From positions 62,001 to 126,000 of the forward strand of contig JAFEBI010000012.1 in NCBI GenBank assembly GCA_018242725.1: a DNA stretch of 64,000 bases, written 5' to 3'. Origin of the DNA: Nitrospira sp. Lineage in GTDB: Bacteria > Nitrospirota > Nitrospiria > Nitrospirales > Nitrospiraceae. The notes below the pieces were generated by a model. The model did no database searches and was not told where the DNA came from. It saw only the letters and a program-made list of their open reading frames with translations. Of this stretch, positions 35,889-43,593 are shown piece after piece. The translations under genes and the position numbers were made by a program. Within the stretch, counting starts at the first letter, position 1; each line of letters opens with the position of its first letter.

Positions 35889-35983
35889 CAATATTGGATC
35901 AGTTGAGACACTTTCCATGAGCCGGTGATTCATGGACATGTCGGAATCATTCAATAATCAAGACAGCTTCATGCATCGGGACG

Positions 35984-36000
35984 CTGGCACAAGGATTGTT
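35984..36000 (+). promoter_or_regulatory. Sigma-54 (-24/-12) promoter
   Basis: CTGGCACAAGGATTGTT matches the consensus YTGGCACG-N4-TTGC closely. The TGGCAC box is perfect, and the distance from the -24 G to the -12 G is exactly 12 bases. The only deviations are A for G after TGGCAC and T for C at the -12 box. It faces the gene at 36065, with a start expected around 36010. Confidence 0.75.
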
Positions 36001-36064
36001 AGTAGTGTGGCATGCGATGGCTATCTTGCCCATGTCGGCTAATAACCGGAAAGAGGGTATCCCT

Positions 36065-36391
36065 ATGACGACTCAAGGCCTTCTTGTCAAAGGGACACAG
36101 GGTGAAGATTATTTGCTCACGACAGAACTCAATCGTGCGACGCGTGTCCATCGGCTGGTAGTTGTGAAAAAAGTCAACGGCCAGTGGAAACCAGTGGAAG
36201 GGGTTCAGGAGTCTGTCTGTCGAGAGGCCTTGATCGGTGCATTCGTCGACTTTGTTGTGGATCTCTGCCGGGTGTTGAACTCATCCGATCCGCAACAGGT
36301 CGCCGAGGGTGTGTCTGTTCAACAGCCGCCGCCAGGCGGTCGGCATGCAGCAGGACGGGCGCCGCGCCGACGCGGGAGAAATTGTTTATGA
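36065..36391 (+). CDS. Small protein of unknown function behind the sigma-54 promoter
   Basis: A 108-residue protein without recognised family. The first ~80 residues look folded (GLLVKGTQGEDYLLTT, HRLVVVKKVNGQWKPVEG, ALIGAFVDFVVDLCRVL). The end is basic and proline/glycine-rich (APRRRGRN), which may contact nucleic acid or membrane. ATG 36065 is chosen; the longer frame from 35996 would overlap the sigma-54 promoter. Being the first gene after that promoter, it is probably the main target of the upstream activator together with the genes behind it. Confidence 0.6.
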   Translation: MTTQGLLVKGTQGEDYLLTTELNRATRVHRLVVVKKVNGQWKPVEGVQESVCREALIGAFVDFVVDLCRVLNSSDPQQVAEGVSVQQPPPGGRHAAGRAPRRRGRNCL

Positions 36392-36445
36392 AGAGAGTAC
36401 CTATTTCCGACGATCTTGAATATGGACATCAGTAGGGGGCCTTCC

Positions 36446-36643
36446 ATGCGCTGCAAACGGTGCAGTGGTCTGATGGTCGTGGAGTGTTGCGTCGAGGAAG
36501 AACTTGAAGAGCAGCAGGCAGGGCGAGGAGCTCTTCGTTGTGTCAATTGCGGGGCGATGGTCACCGTCAGAATGCTCAGGAACCTCGTGGCTCGACAAAC
36601 AGAAGGGATCAAGACTTCAGCGTCCATCGGTGTGCATCCGTGA
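36446..36643 (+). CDS. Small zinc-ribbon-like protein
   Basis: A 65-residue protein with two Cys pairs, MRCKRCSG at the start and LRCVNCGAM near residue 37, spaced as in a zinc ribbon. An acidic helix EEELEEQQ lies between them. AGGGGG precedes ATG 36446. It lies 54 bases after the preceding small gene and probably shares its transcript. The function is unknown; small zinc ribbons often bind DNA or RNA polymerase. Confidence 0.6.
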   Translation: MRCKRCSGLMVVECCVEEELEEQQAGRGALRCVNCGAMVTVRMLRNLVARQTEGIKTSASIGVHP

Positions 36644-36836
36644 CATGCGACGCGCACAAGGCGTTTCATGAGGTCGCTCTGGGAACGACGAATAGCGGAT
36701 CGGAGCGCGTGCGTTACACAACATCGGTATGGAAACAGAGTTTGCTGAGGTACTGTTTGAAGGGGGCTGAATGACTTCATGTGGAGTGCGTGCGGAGAGT
36801 GAAGATTGGGGAAGGAAGAAGCATAGGAGTCAGGTC

Positions 36837-37541
36837 ATGAGTCTCGCGCAGAATCGGGAGCGTTATATGGAGCAATCAGATGGAGTTCGGCAGCCAATTC
36901 GTGTGCTTATTATTGATCGTTCCATTCTGACACTTCATGGAATCAAAGAATTTTTCTCCGGAAGTCAGCATATCGAAATCATTGGGATGGCCGGTACTCG
37001 ACTGGAGTCGCTCCAAACCATTCAGGTCGAACAACCGGACCTGGTCTTGATGGAGGTTCGAGTGGGACAAGACAGTGGGATCGATCTCTGTAAAACCATT
37101 CGGCAGCGTCATCCCCAGGTAAGAGTCCTCTTCTTTACCACACAGGATGATAAAGACACTCTGCGTGCCGCAATTATGGCCGGAGCGCATGGATACCTGC
37201 TGAAGAGTGCGACAGCCGACTCGATAACGAAGAGTCTTGAGATTGTGGCGAGTGGAGCGGCCATCATGGATCAGCACTTGACCGAGCAAGTGATCCATTG
37301 GCTTCGCGATAGCAGTTCATCAGGGTACGAGCAGTGGGAAAAGCCCTGCTCGAAAGAAGAACGACACCTCCTTTCTTTAGTGGCATCCGGGAAGACCAAC
37401 AAAGAAATCGGGCAGGAACTGAATATCGCTCACACTGTGGTTGCCTCCCGCCTGCAGAAAATCTATAAGCGGCTCAGAATTTCCCGACGCGCTGAAGCAG
37501 TGTGGCATTACATCAATCTTGAACAGAAACAGCAGAATTGA
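36837..37541 (+). CDS. NarL/FixJ-type response regulator with Glu at the phospho-acceptor position
   Basis: A 234-residue regulator: receiver domain (~20-140) and a LuxR-type helix-turn-helix (~170-225; SKEERHLLSLVASGKTNKEI ... LNIAHTVVASRLQKIYKRL). In the receiver the phospho-acceptor is Glu73 (DLVLMEVRVG) where Asp is normal, and the acidic pair is reduced to a single Asp (LLIIDRS-like; here VLIIDRS). The switch Thr and Lys (FFTTQ, LLKSA) are kept. Glu can mimic phospho-Asp, so the protein may be permanently active or respond by other means. ATG 36837 has AGGAG seven bases upstream; the frame also opens at 36771. Confidence 0.82.
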   Translation: MSLAQNRERYMEQSDGVRQPIRVLIIDRSILTLHGIKEFFSGSQHIEIIGMAGTRLESLQTIQVEQPDLVLMEVRVGQDSGIDLCKTIRQRHPQVRVLFFTTQDDKDTLRAAIMAGAHGYLLKSATADSITKSLEIVASGAAIMDQHLTEQVIHWLRDSSSSGYEQWEKPCSKEERHLLSLVASGKTNKEIGQELNIAHTVVASRLQKIYKRLRISRRAEAVWHYINLEQKQQN

Positions 37542-37772
37542 CCGGACCCCTTTTCCATCGAGTGATGATCCTGGTCCACCCTCATAGTGCGAAAAGGGAG
37601 CCGATGTTCGTCGTCTTGTAGAAGTCATGGATGAATGGAGGATTCCGGACGAGCGATAGAGAAGGCGGTGCGGGTCGGAGCCAAATGATTTCTTGCAGTG
37701 TTCTTATAAACGCGGTATATGCGTAAGCCAGACTAGCGCTATGAAATTACGTATCCTTAAAAAGGAGGATCA
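37542..37772. other. Intergenic region upstream of the DUF481 gene
   Basis: About 230 bases with no gene. The only clear signal is AAAAAGGAGG at its end serving ATG 37773. No sigma-54-type element was found here. Confidence 0.4.
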
Positions 37773-38888
37773 ATGAGACCATCGACTGTCAGGGCTGGGT
37801 TGATCGTGGTGTGGTGTCTGACAACAATGGTGAACGGCGCCTTTTGTGCCGATGACGCAGCGATCGTGTCAGAGGTTGCTCCGGTTTCGGATGTGGTCAC
37901 CCTGAAAGACGGCAGTGTGATACACGGGGAAGTGCTCGAAATGAGCGGGGGACTTCTGGTGATCAAAAGCATTCTGGCCGCAGATCTCATCAAGGTAAAG
38001 TGGTCGGAGGTGAGTAAGCTTGCTGTCTCACATCCCATTCCCTTTCATTTGAAGGAAGGGACCATTCTTAACGGGACGGCGGAAGAGGGTGAGCCCGGAA
38101 CGATGAAGCTGAAGGCGGGTCCGACCGGAAGCGTCATGACGGTACCGATGGATTCGGTCACACAAGTCAATCCGCTCATTCAGTCGCCGGTTATTTACAA
38201 GGGAAGTCTCAATGCAGGTTATTCCCAGTCCACGGGAAACAGTCATCTACGGAACGTCAGCGTAATCGGAGATTTGGTGGCTCGGAGTGAACAACTTCGG
38301 TTGACGCTCCTGGGCCGCTACGTCTATGGAGACAACAGCGGCAATCTGAATGTTCGGAATGCGCGAGGAACCATCAAGTTGGACTTCTTTATCACCAAAC
38401 GGCTCTTCTGGTTTGCGTCGGCCTATGTCGAAAACGATTATCTCCAAAACCTCAAGCTGAGAACAGCGATCGCCAGTGGACCGGGGTATCAATTCATCGA
38501 TCGCGGAGACTTCAATGGTATTTTTAAAGACATGACGTTTTACGCCGAGGCCGGCCCGGCGTATTTCAACGAAGACTATCGCGACAACAGCATCACCGGA
38601 GATCGGTCGAGCTTTCGCGCGCGGGTCGCGATGAAATGGGATTGGCCGATGTTCGACGGTCGAGTGACGCTCTACCACTACAACGAGATCTTCCCTTCCG
38701 TTCAGAACGCGTCGGATTTCTTCTTCACAATGGATAACGGAGTCCGCATGAAGATTTTAGCCGGTCTGGCGAGCGGGTTCCAGGTGACCACCCGATACAA
38801 TAATCGTCCGCCCGCCGGAACCGGAGACACCGATAATCTCTATTTGCTCACGCTAGGCTACGCGTTTGATACAACACGCACTCGATAA
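37773..38888 (+). CDS. DUF481-family outer-membrane protein
   Basis: A 371-residue exported protein. Signal peptide at residues 1-~26 (ending NGAFCAD). Two small domains (~36-125; [13 protein letters not shown] and [14 protein letters not shown] are similar repeats) precede a C-terminal beta-barrel of about 240 residues. The barrel has alternating strands and the DUF481 pattern ([26 protein letters not shown]) and ends [11 protein letters not shown]. The family includes the salt-induced outer-membrane protein YdiY. AAGGAGG precedes ATG 37773. MscL follows closely, which suggests an osmotic-stress setting. Confidence 0.83.
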   Translation: MRPSTVRAGLIVVWCLTTMVNGAFCADDAAIVSEVAPVSDVVTLKDGSVIHGEVLEMSGGLLVIKSILAADLIKVKWSEVSKLAVSHPIPFHLKEGTILNGTAEEGEPGTMKLKAGPTGSVMTVPMDSVTQVNPLIQSPVIYKGSLNAGYSQSTGNSHLRNVSVIGDLVARSEQLRLTLLGRYVYGDNSGNLNVRNARGTIKLDFFITKRLFWFASAYVENDYLQNLKLRTAIASGPGYQFIDRGDFNGIFKDMTFYAEAGPAYFNEDYRDNSITGDRSSFRARVAMKWDWPMFDGRVTLYHYNEIFPSVQNASDFFFTMDNGVRMKILAGLASGFQVTTRYNNRPPAGTGDTDNLYLLTLGYAFDTTRTR

Positions 38889-38932
38889 CAATCTGCAGCT
38901 TCGCAGTGATGCGAGTTTGTGAGGAGGACAGC

Positions 38933-39355
38933 ATGCTGAAGGAATTCAAAGAGTTTGCCATGAAGGGCAATGTCCTGGATATGGCAATCGGGGTCATTAT
39001 TGGGGGAGCGTTTGGCAAGATCGTGTCTTCACTCGTCAGCGATGTGCTCATGCCCCCCATCGGATTGCTGATGGGGAAGGTTGATTTTTCCAGTCTGTTC
39101 ATCGATTTATCCAGGACGTCTCCACCGTCGTTAGCTGCGGCAAAAGCGGCTGGAGCTCCGACGCTCAATTACGGAGTTTTTTTGCAAAGTGTGTTTGATT
39201 TCCTTATCATCGCGTTTGTCATCTTCATGTTGGTCAAACAGGTGAATCGGTTCAAAAGTGAAGCTCCACCACCATCACCACCTGCGCCACCGGAACCAAC
39301 CAATGAAGAAAAATTATTGAGGGAGATCCGCGATCTCCTCAAGAGCCGTCAATAA
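38933..39355 (+). CDS. mscL: Large-conductance mechanosensitive channel MscL
   Basis: A 140-residue MscL. N-terminal [19 protein letters not shown] with the pore-lining helix [20 protein letters not shown], a periplasmic loop, second helix [16 protein letters not shown], then a proline stretch [11 protein letters not shown] before the C-terminal helix bundle [13 protein letters not shown]. It forms the large emergency release pore in the inner membrane. ATG 38933 follows GAGGAGG; the frame opens at 38906 but without family similarity. It lies between DUF481 and an OmpA lipoprotein, all on the same strand. Confidence 0.95.
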   Translation: MLKEFKEFAMKGNVLDMAIGVIIGGAFGKIVSSLVSDVLMPPIGLLMGKVDFSSLFIDLSRTSPPSLAAAKAAGAPTLNYGVFLQSVFDFLIIAFVIFMLVKQVNRFKSEAPPPSPPAPPEPTNEEKLLREIRDLLKSRQ

Positions 39356-39380
39356 GTCGGCCGCATAACCTGACCGGAAC

Positions 39381-39403
39381 GTTGCGGGGCGATGCCGCGC
39401 AAC
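39381..39403 (+). repeat. Inverted repeat upstream of the OmpA lipoprotein gene
   Basis: GTTGCGGGGC-GAT-GCCGCGCAAC forms a stem of ten pairs with one mismatch, between mscL and the OmpA lipoprotein gene, directly before the Shine-Dalgarno. There is no T-run, so it is more likely a stabilising or regulatory hairpin than a terminator. Confidence 0.4.
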
Positions 39404-39421
39404 CAAGGAGGAGAGGACATC

Positions 39422-40438
39422 ATGCGAACGTTCGAAACCGCCGTGGTCGTAACAGGGCTGGTTGCCTTAGTCGGCTGTTCTTCGTCTGCCAAGCACGCTG
39501 GTTCCTATATCAAGCAGCCGGAAGTATGCATCGACAAGAAATGGTATGGGTACCACCTGGGCAGCGGGTGTCCTTCTACTGTGAAGCCAGTGGTATCGGA
39601 TCCCACGGCTGACCGGATTGCGGCGCTCGAACGGGAACGTCAACGGTTGGCGGACGAACTGGAAGCGGCGCAGAGACAAAATGGAGCCCTGAGCAGCCGA
39701 GTGAGCGAGTTGGAGCGACAGCTCGCTGATCGCGATCGGGAACTTGCCGGGCTTCGTTCCGGAAGCGGTGATACGGCAGCCCTTTCGAGCCAGCTTCAGA
39801 ACGATAAAGATCGACTTGCATCGGAATTGGCTGCGGCTAAGCTCCACATATCGGAACATGACCGACTGACGGCGGAATCGGACGCGCAGTCAGCGGCGTT
39901 GCGGCAACGGATTGCCGATCTTGAAGCCCAGCTAGCCGATCGGGACAGAGACCTCTCAGGCCTTCGGGGTGATCTTTCTGCGGAAATGGCGAAATTAAAG
40001 CAGGCAGAGCGGGGATTGATCCGAGCACTCAGGCCGCAAATCGATGAAAAGAATATCACCGTCGATCTCAATAACGAGCGGTTGCTCATCAATCTGGCAT
40101 CAGGCTATTTATTTGGGTCCGGCGAGGACCAGCTCAAGCCGGGAGGAGCGGATGCGCTTAAACAGGTTGGTTCCATTCTGAAGGATTATCCGGAGTATCA
40201 GGTGCATGTCGAAGGGCACACCGACAATCGGCCGATTCTCGGCGCACTGAAAAAGAAATTCCCGTCCAATAAGGAATTGTCCGAAGCGCGCGCGGCGAAC
40301 GCCGCGCAAGCCTTGGCAGACGGTGGGTTTTCCGGCGCCCATTCAATGGGAGCAGCCGATACCAAGCCGGTGATGTCCAATGCGACCAGTGAAGGCCGGG
40401 CCAAAAATCGCCGCGTCGAGATCAGCGTGACCAAGTAG
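39422..40438 (+). CDS. OmpA-family lipoprotein with coiled-coil linker
   Basis: A 338-residue protein. A lipoprotein signal (VTGLVALVGC, lipobox Cys ~19) indicates anchoring by acylation, probably in the outer membrane. A polar segment is followed by a coiled coil (~60-200) with two similar blocks (ERQLADRDRELAGLR and EAQLADRDRDLSGLR). The C-terminal OmpA-type domain has GHTDNRPILG, KELSEARAANAAQAL and GRAKNRRVEI, binding peptidoglycan. It may tether the outer membrane to the wall. ATG 39422 follows AAGGAGGAGAGG. A rho-independent terminator follows at 40455. Confidence 0.87.
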   Translation: MRTFETAVVVTGLVALVGCSSSAKHAGSYIKQPEVCIDKKWYGYHLGSGCPSTVKPVVSDPTADRIAALERERQRLADELEAAQRQNGALSSRVSELERQLADRDRELAGLRSGSGDTAALSSQLQNDKDRLASELAAAKLHISEHDRLTAESDAQSAALRQRIADLEAQLADRDRDLSGLRGDLSAEMAKLKQAERGLIRALRPQIDEKNITVDLNNERLLINLASGYLFGSGEDQLKPGGADALKQVGSILKDYPEYQVHVEGHTDNRPILGALKKKFPSNKELSEARAANAAQALADGGFSGAHSMGAADTKPVMSNATSEGRAKNRRVEISVTK

Positions 40439-40454
40439 TCGGTTATGGTTGCAG

Positions 40455-40483
40455 AGGAGCGGCGGGATGCCGCCGCTCCTTTT
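40455..40483 (+). terminator. Rho-independent terminator after the OmpA lipoprotein gene
   Basis: AGGAGCGGCGG (40455-40465) pairs perfectly with CCGCCGCTCCT (40470-40480) around a GATG loop and is followed by TTT. It starts 16 bases after the stop codon. Confidence 0.85.
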
Positions 40484-40519
40484 GCGATCACCTCTGAGTT
40501 GAGTAGAAGGAGATTCATC

Positions 40520-40777
40520 ATGCAGCAGAGAAGGAACTTAGTGGGTGTGGCTGTAACACTTGTCATGGTTGGTCTGGGACCAGCAGTATGGGCTGTCGAC
40601 ATGGGCGCCATGCAGCAAAAAGTTGAAACCGTGAAAAGCCAAGCGGAGAACGTCAAAAAAGAGGGTAGTGAGACTGCGCAAAGCGCAAAGGATCTGAAAG
40701 CGCAGGATGCCATGAAGAATGCAGGAGAAACGAAGAACGAGGGGAAGAAATTGAAAGATACCGTTATGGGTAAGTAG
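40520..40777 (+). CDS. Small exported helical protein
   Basis: An 85-residue protein with a clean signal peptide (basic MQQRRN, hydrophobic run, AVWA cleavage). The mature part is a lysine/glutamate-rich helix with repeated short motifs (QKVETVKSQAENVKKE, SAKDLKAQDAMKNAGETKN). No family recognised; the composition is like small periplasmic or envelope stress proteins. GAAGGAG precedes ATG 40520, and terminators flank it on both sides, so it is probably a single-gene unit. Confidence 0.65.
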   Translation: MQQRRNLVGVAVTLVMVGLGPAVWAVDMGAMQQKVETVKSQAENVKKEGSETAQSAKDLKAQDAMKNAGETKNEGKKLKDTVMGK

Positions 40778-40802
40778 CGTACGGAGAGTATATCCCTCTC
40801 TA

Positions 40803-40833
40803 GGTCGGCGCATCGTAGACGCGCCGACCCTTC
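40803..40833 (+). terminator. Rho-independent terminator after the small exported protein
   Basis: GGTCGGCGC (40803-40811) pairs perfectly with GCGCCGACC (40821-40829), loop of nine bases, followed by a short CTTCT pyrimidine run. Confidence 0.7.
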
Positions 40834-40974
40834 TGTCTCCCTACCTAAGCAACAACTCTCTTTCTCGTAGTGTGTCCCAATTCTCTTATATCAAACCGAA
40901 TGTGCGGCTCACGGTGATCGGAATCAACGCCCCCGTCCACTCTCTACACCAGACTATTCAGTCTATGGACCCAG

Positions 40975-42243
40975 TTATGAAGCGAACAGATTCCACCACG
41001 GTGAGCGCGATCTCACGTCTTCAGGAAGTCGCTGCCAAGTTCCCGTGCTGTCGTTCACAGCTGTGGTGAGCTCTTCACGCGATCGGGAAATAGAACCAGC
41101 CACGCAGACACGAAAGACAGTGCCGTCATGATCGACAAACCAATTCGCCACCGCGTGATTTCTCTGGCCATTCACATGGAAACTGACATAGGTGCTCACC
41201 CCTGGCAAACCGTCACGCATCGAATACTCTGCCCATTCGAACTCAACCGCTGGGTCTCCCTTGCGTCCCCACTCACGCATATGCTCTTCAGCGATACGAC
41301 GCAATCGCTGTGTCGCCTGCCGCCCCTTGATGGACAGAGAAGGCACACGCCAGACATCAAAACTATAAGACCCTCCCTGCGGCACCGTCGCACGGACAAA
41401 TGGGGTGAGAGAAGAATCCATCTTTGCGGCCATCGCTGGACAGACACGAAACCGAGGTGGAGGAGTGACGGAACATCCAGATCGTGGAAGCGTCATCGGT
41501 GTTTCTGGTTCGGAAGAAAGTGGAGTCCGAATACTCAGGTTGAGTGGGGTGGTCAGAGCCCAATGCAGGGCTCGCCGGATTGCGCTCAAGGGGTGATCTG
41601 GAAACCCTTCATCAAGCGAGGGATCATCGATCATGGCCTGAGAAATCTCAGAACGTTCGGGGTCACCATCTTCTCCCGGTTGTTGACGGGTGATCACGAG
41701 AACGCTCTCCCGCACCCCGGTCATGTCAGCTCGTCGAAGTGCGCTGAGATAGACCGTCCCCTGTTCAAGCGAGATCATAATCCGCCCGATGATCAATTCA
41801 TCACCGGCGCCGTAGGTCAGTCTATGGATCACCACCAGTACCGGAACATCACTGATCGTCGCTCGTTCAATGGAAACCACTGGAGACCAGCTCGGGTCTC
41901 GCTTGGTCCGTGGTAAGGAGAGGAGATTGTGCACCGTCTCTCGGGTGACAGCATCTAGATCCGCACCTTGTTCCAGCGGAGAAACAGCGGACTTGGTTTT
42001 CGCCATTTCAAAGTAAGACTCAAAGACTGCAATCGTGTCGCGACGAAGGTCCTCTCGCAACACCTCATCCTGCTTGATCGAGAGATCTACGATCAGTGGT
42101 GAAAACTCGAGGTACCAATCGACCCGATGCGTGGCATCGCGAAAAGAGGCAAACGCATCCTCATCAGCGTCGAGCTGCCATAAAGATGGAGGCGTGAACT
42201 GCAGACCATGAATACCGGCACGGAGATCAGTAAGAAGACTCAT
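40975..42243 (-). CDS. Protein of unknown function
   Basis: A 422-residue protein with no signal peptide or membrane segment and no family I recognise. It appears to have two halves. Residues ~1-190 have strands such as WYLEFSPLIVDLSIKQDE and VPVLVVIHRLTYGAGDELI. Residues ~285-410 (GGSYSFDVWRVPSLSIKGR, HVNGQRNHAVANWFVDHDG) are joined by a proline-rich linker. The start ATG follows GGAGGAGG. It is isolated from its neighbours: it lies convergent with the small exported protein gene and just outside the restriction-modification insert. Confidence 0.6.
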   Translation of the reverse strand: MSLLTDLRAGIHGLQFTPPSLWQLDADEDAFASFRDATHRVDWYLEFSPLIVDLSIKQDEVLREDLRRDTIAVFESYFEMAKTKSAVSPLEQGADLDAVTRETVHNLLSLPRTKRDPSWSPVVSIERATISDVPVLVVIHRLTYGAGDELIIGRIMISLEQGTVYLSALRRADMTGVRESVLVITRQQPGEDGDPERSEISQAMIDDPSLDEGFPDHPLSAIRRALHWALTTPLNLSIRTPLSSEPETPMTLPRSGCSVTPPPRFRVCPAMAAKMDSSLTPFVRATVPQGGSYSFDVWRVPSLSIKGRQATQRLRRIAEEHMREWGRKGDPAVEFEWAEYSMRDGLPGVSTYVSFHVNGQRNHAVANWFVDHDGTVFRVCVAGSISRSREELTTAVNDSTGTWQRLPEDVRSRSPWWNLFAS

Positions 42244-42390
42244 GGGGCAATCCTCCTCCCATCAGATACGGGCAAGTGAAACAAGCATGCACACCGTCAG
42301 TATTTCCTCACACCCATCACTTGCCACGATCAGAAATGAATCATCCCTACCAATGAGCATACAATACAGATTCGTGGTTTGATGACCAAA

Positions 42391-42600
42391 TTAGCGAAAG
42401 GTGTCTTGCATGAGTCTCAAAAGATTCCCGCTGAATCTTTCGGGACCCGCCTTGATTGCCAAATCAAGACCGGTGATTTGCGGAAAGAGAAACCAGATCC
42501 AGTGGCTCGACTTTCTCCTTGATCGGAGTTCGGCGAGGACTGTGTCGTAGGTGGGCGCTTGGGCGGCGAGAAAGCGGTGGAGATTGTAAACGTCAGCCAC
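42391..42600 (-). pseudogene. Truncated DUF1810-family gene
   Basis: A 69-codon frame (GTG start). Residues 3-46 (VYNLHRFLAAQAPTYDTVL, RRKSSHWIWFLFPQITGL) are the N-terminal third of a DUF1810 protein, normally about 140 residues. After ITGL the sequence departs from the family and stops, so the rest has been lost. It begins six bases after the restriction enzyme stop codon on the same strand, marking a probable junction of the inserted cluster. Confidence 0.7.
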
Positions 42601-42606
42601 TGAAGT

Positions 42607-43467
42607 TTAGAGGGCAAGATCCATCGGCAAATCTGCGATGTCTTTGAGTCGTTTCCCTTCAACCATCGTTCGTAAAGTCTCTTTCGTTCCTTCTTCGTTT
42701 TCCAGAGCCTCAATGGTAGCGATTAACTCTTGCAGTGCAAAATGGTAGACGCAGTCAATGTTTCCTGTCCCAAGAGCAATGGAAGCAATCCGATTGGGAA
42801 GAGGCTCTCCTGTTATTACAACAACATGAGGGACGTGGCCTTTCCGATTTCCTATTAAGTTGAGGGCTTCTGATCTGGCGTTCTGTACTCGATCGCTTCT
42901 AATGGTCCACTTGCAAGAGATGCTCGCGTGAAGCGTCGGCAAACACCCATTGATTTTTCTCAGGGCTGCCAGCTTCACGCATGTGTCGTCCACAAGAACT
43001 TGAGATTGGTTGATGACGGTATCTTCCTCCGAAGCTCGGCTTATCACGATGTCGGGGGTGATGATGTAATCGCTACCAATAGCTGCTGCAAGTTGTCTGT
43101 TAGATTTTGCGGCCTCTGCGATAGCCGTGAGGTGAGAATATTGCTCAAACGCAGCAAGGGCAAGTTTGGGGCGCCCGGTAATTCTAGTTGCAGACCATTG
43201 ACCTGGTCGAAGATGGTCCAACCTTAGGAATGTGCTCTTGATAAATGTCAGGCAAAATTCCTCGAACTGCTTGCCTGCAACTTGTCCGGCAAGGCGCGCT
43301 CCCTTTGCTTCCGCTTGAATAAGTTTTGCAATTCCGGAAGCCACCTTGACGCTCAGAGGATTATTGCCGTCAGCATTCGAAGGTACGCCCGTAGCGTCGG
43401 TGAGAAGGACATTTACAAGAGACTTGTAGAAAGATTTTCTTGCTTGGGTAAATAGAGAATCAGACAT
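42607..43467 (-). CDS. NgoMIV-like type II restriction endonuclease
   Basis: About 286 residues, the length of NgoMIV, and strongly similar to it as far as I recall that sequence: VSNADG near the start, SDYIITPDIV with the catalytic Asp, HASISCKWTIRSDR with the SCK motif, the following Glu in NARSEALNLI, and SIALGTGNIDCVYHFAL. NgoMIV is a tetrameric type IIF enzyme cutting GCCGGC; the same specificity here is inference from similarity. The ATG at 43467 (MSDSLFTQ) is preferred over 43479. It is transcribed away from the methyltransferase gene from a shared promoter region. The gene is visibly AT-richer than its surroundings, consistent with transfer. Confidence 0.9.
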   Translation of the reverse strand: MSDSLFTQARKSFYKSLVNVLLTDATGVPSNADGNNPLSVKVASGIAKLIQAEAKGARLAGQVAGKQFEEFCLTFIKSTFLRLDHLRPGQWSATRITGRPKLALAAFEQYSHLTAIAEAAKSNRQLAAAIGSDYIITPDIVISRASEEDTVINQSQVLVDDTCVKLAALRKINGCLPTLHASISCKWTIRSDRVQNARSEALNLIGNRKGHVPHVVVITGEPLPNRIASIALGTGNIDCVYHFALQELIATIEALENEEGTKETLRTMVEGKRLKDIADLPMDLAL

Positions 43468-43487
43468 GGTGGACCTCATGCTGCCCC

Positions 43488-43527
43488 TTTATATTGTGGT
43501 TGACTCATGAAATCAACTCCATATAAT
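43488..43527. promoter_or_regulatory. Overlapping divergent sigma-70-type promoters of the restriction and methyltransferase genes
   Basis: Rightward, -35 TTGACT (43500-43505), 16-base spacer and -10 TATAAT (43522-43527) lead to the methyltransferase. Leftward, -35 TTGATT (complement of 43511-43516), 17-base spacer and -10 TATAAA (complement of 43488-43493) lead to the restriction gene. The two -35 boxes lie inside the same inverted repeat GTTGACT...AATCAAC, so the two polymerases cannot bind together. Confidence 0.7.
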
Positions 43528-43593
43528 GTTGCCATGCTCTGGACCAGCTCTCTTTAAGTTTCTAGCTCATCGACATTCATAACGTAGTTCACC

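Noticed and set aside
42417-42713. Alternative frame across the DUF1810 fragment and the restriction gene end
   Set aside because: The frame has no family similarity; the DUF1810 and NgoMIV-like frames explain both parts.
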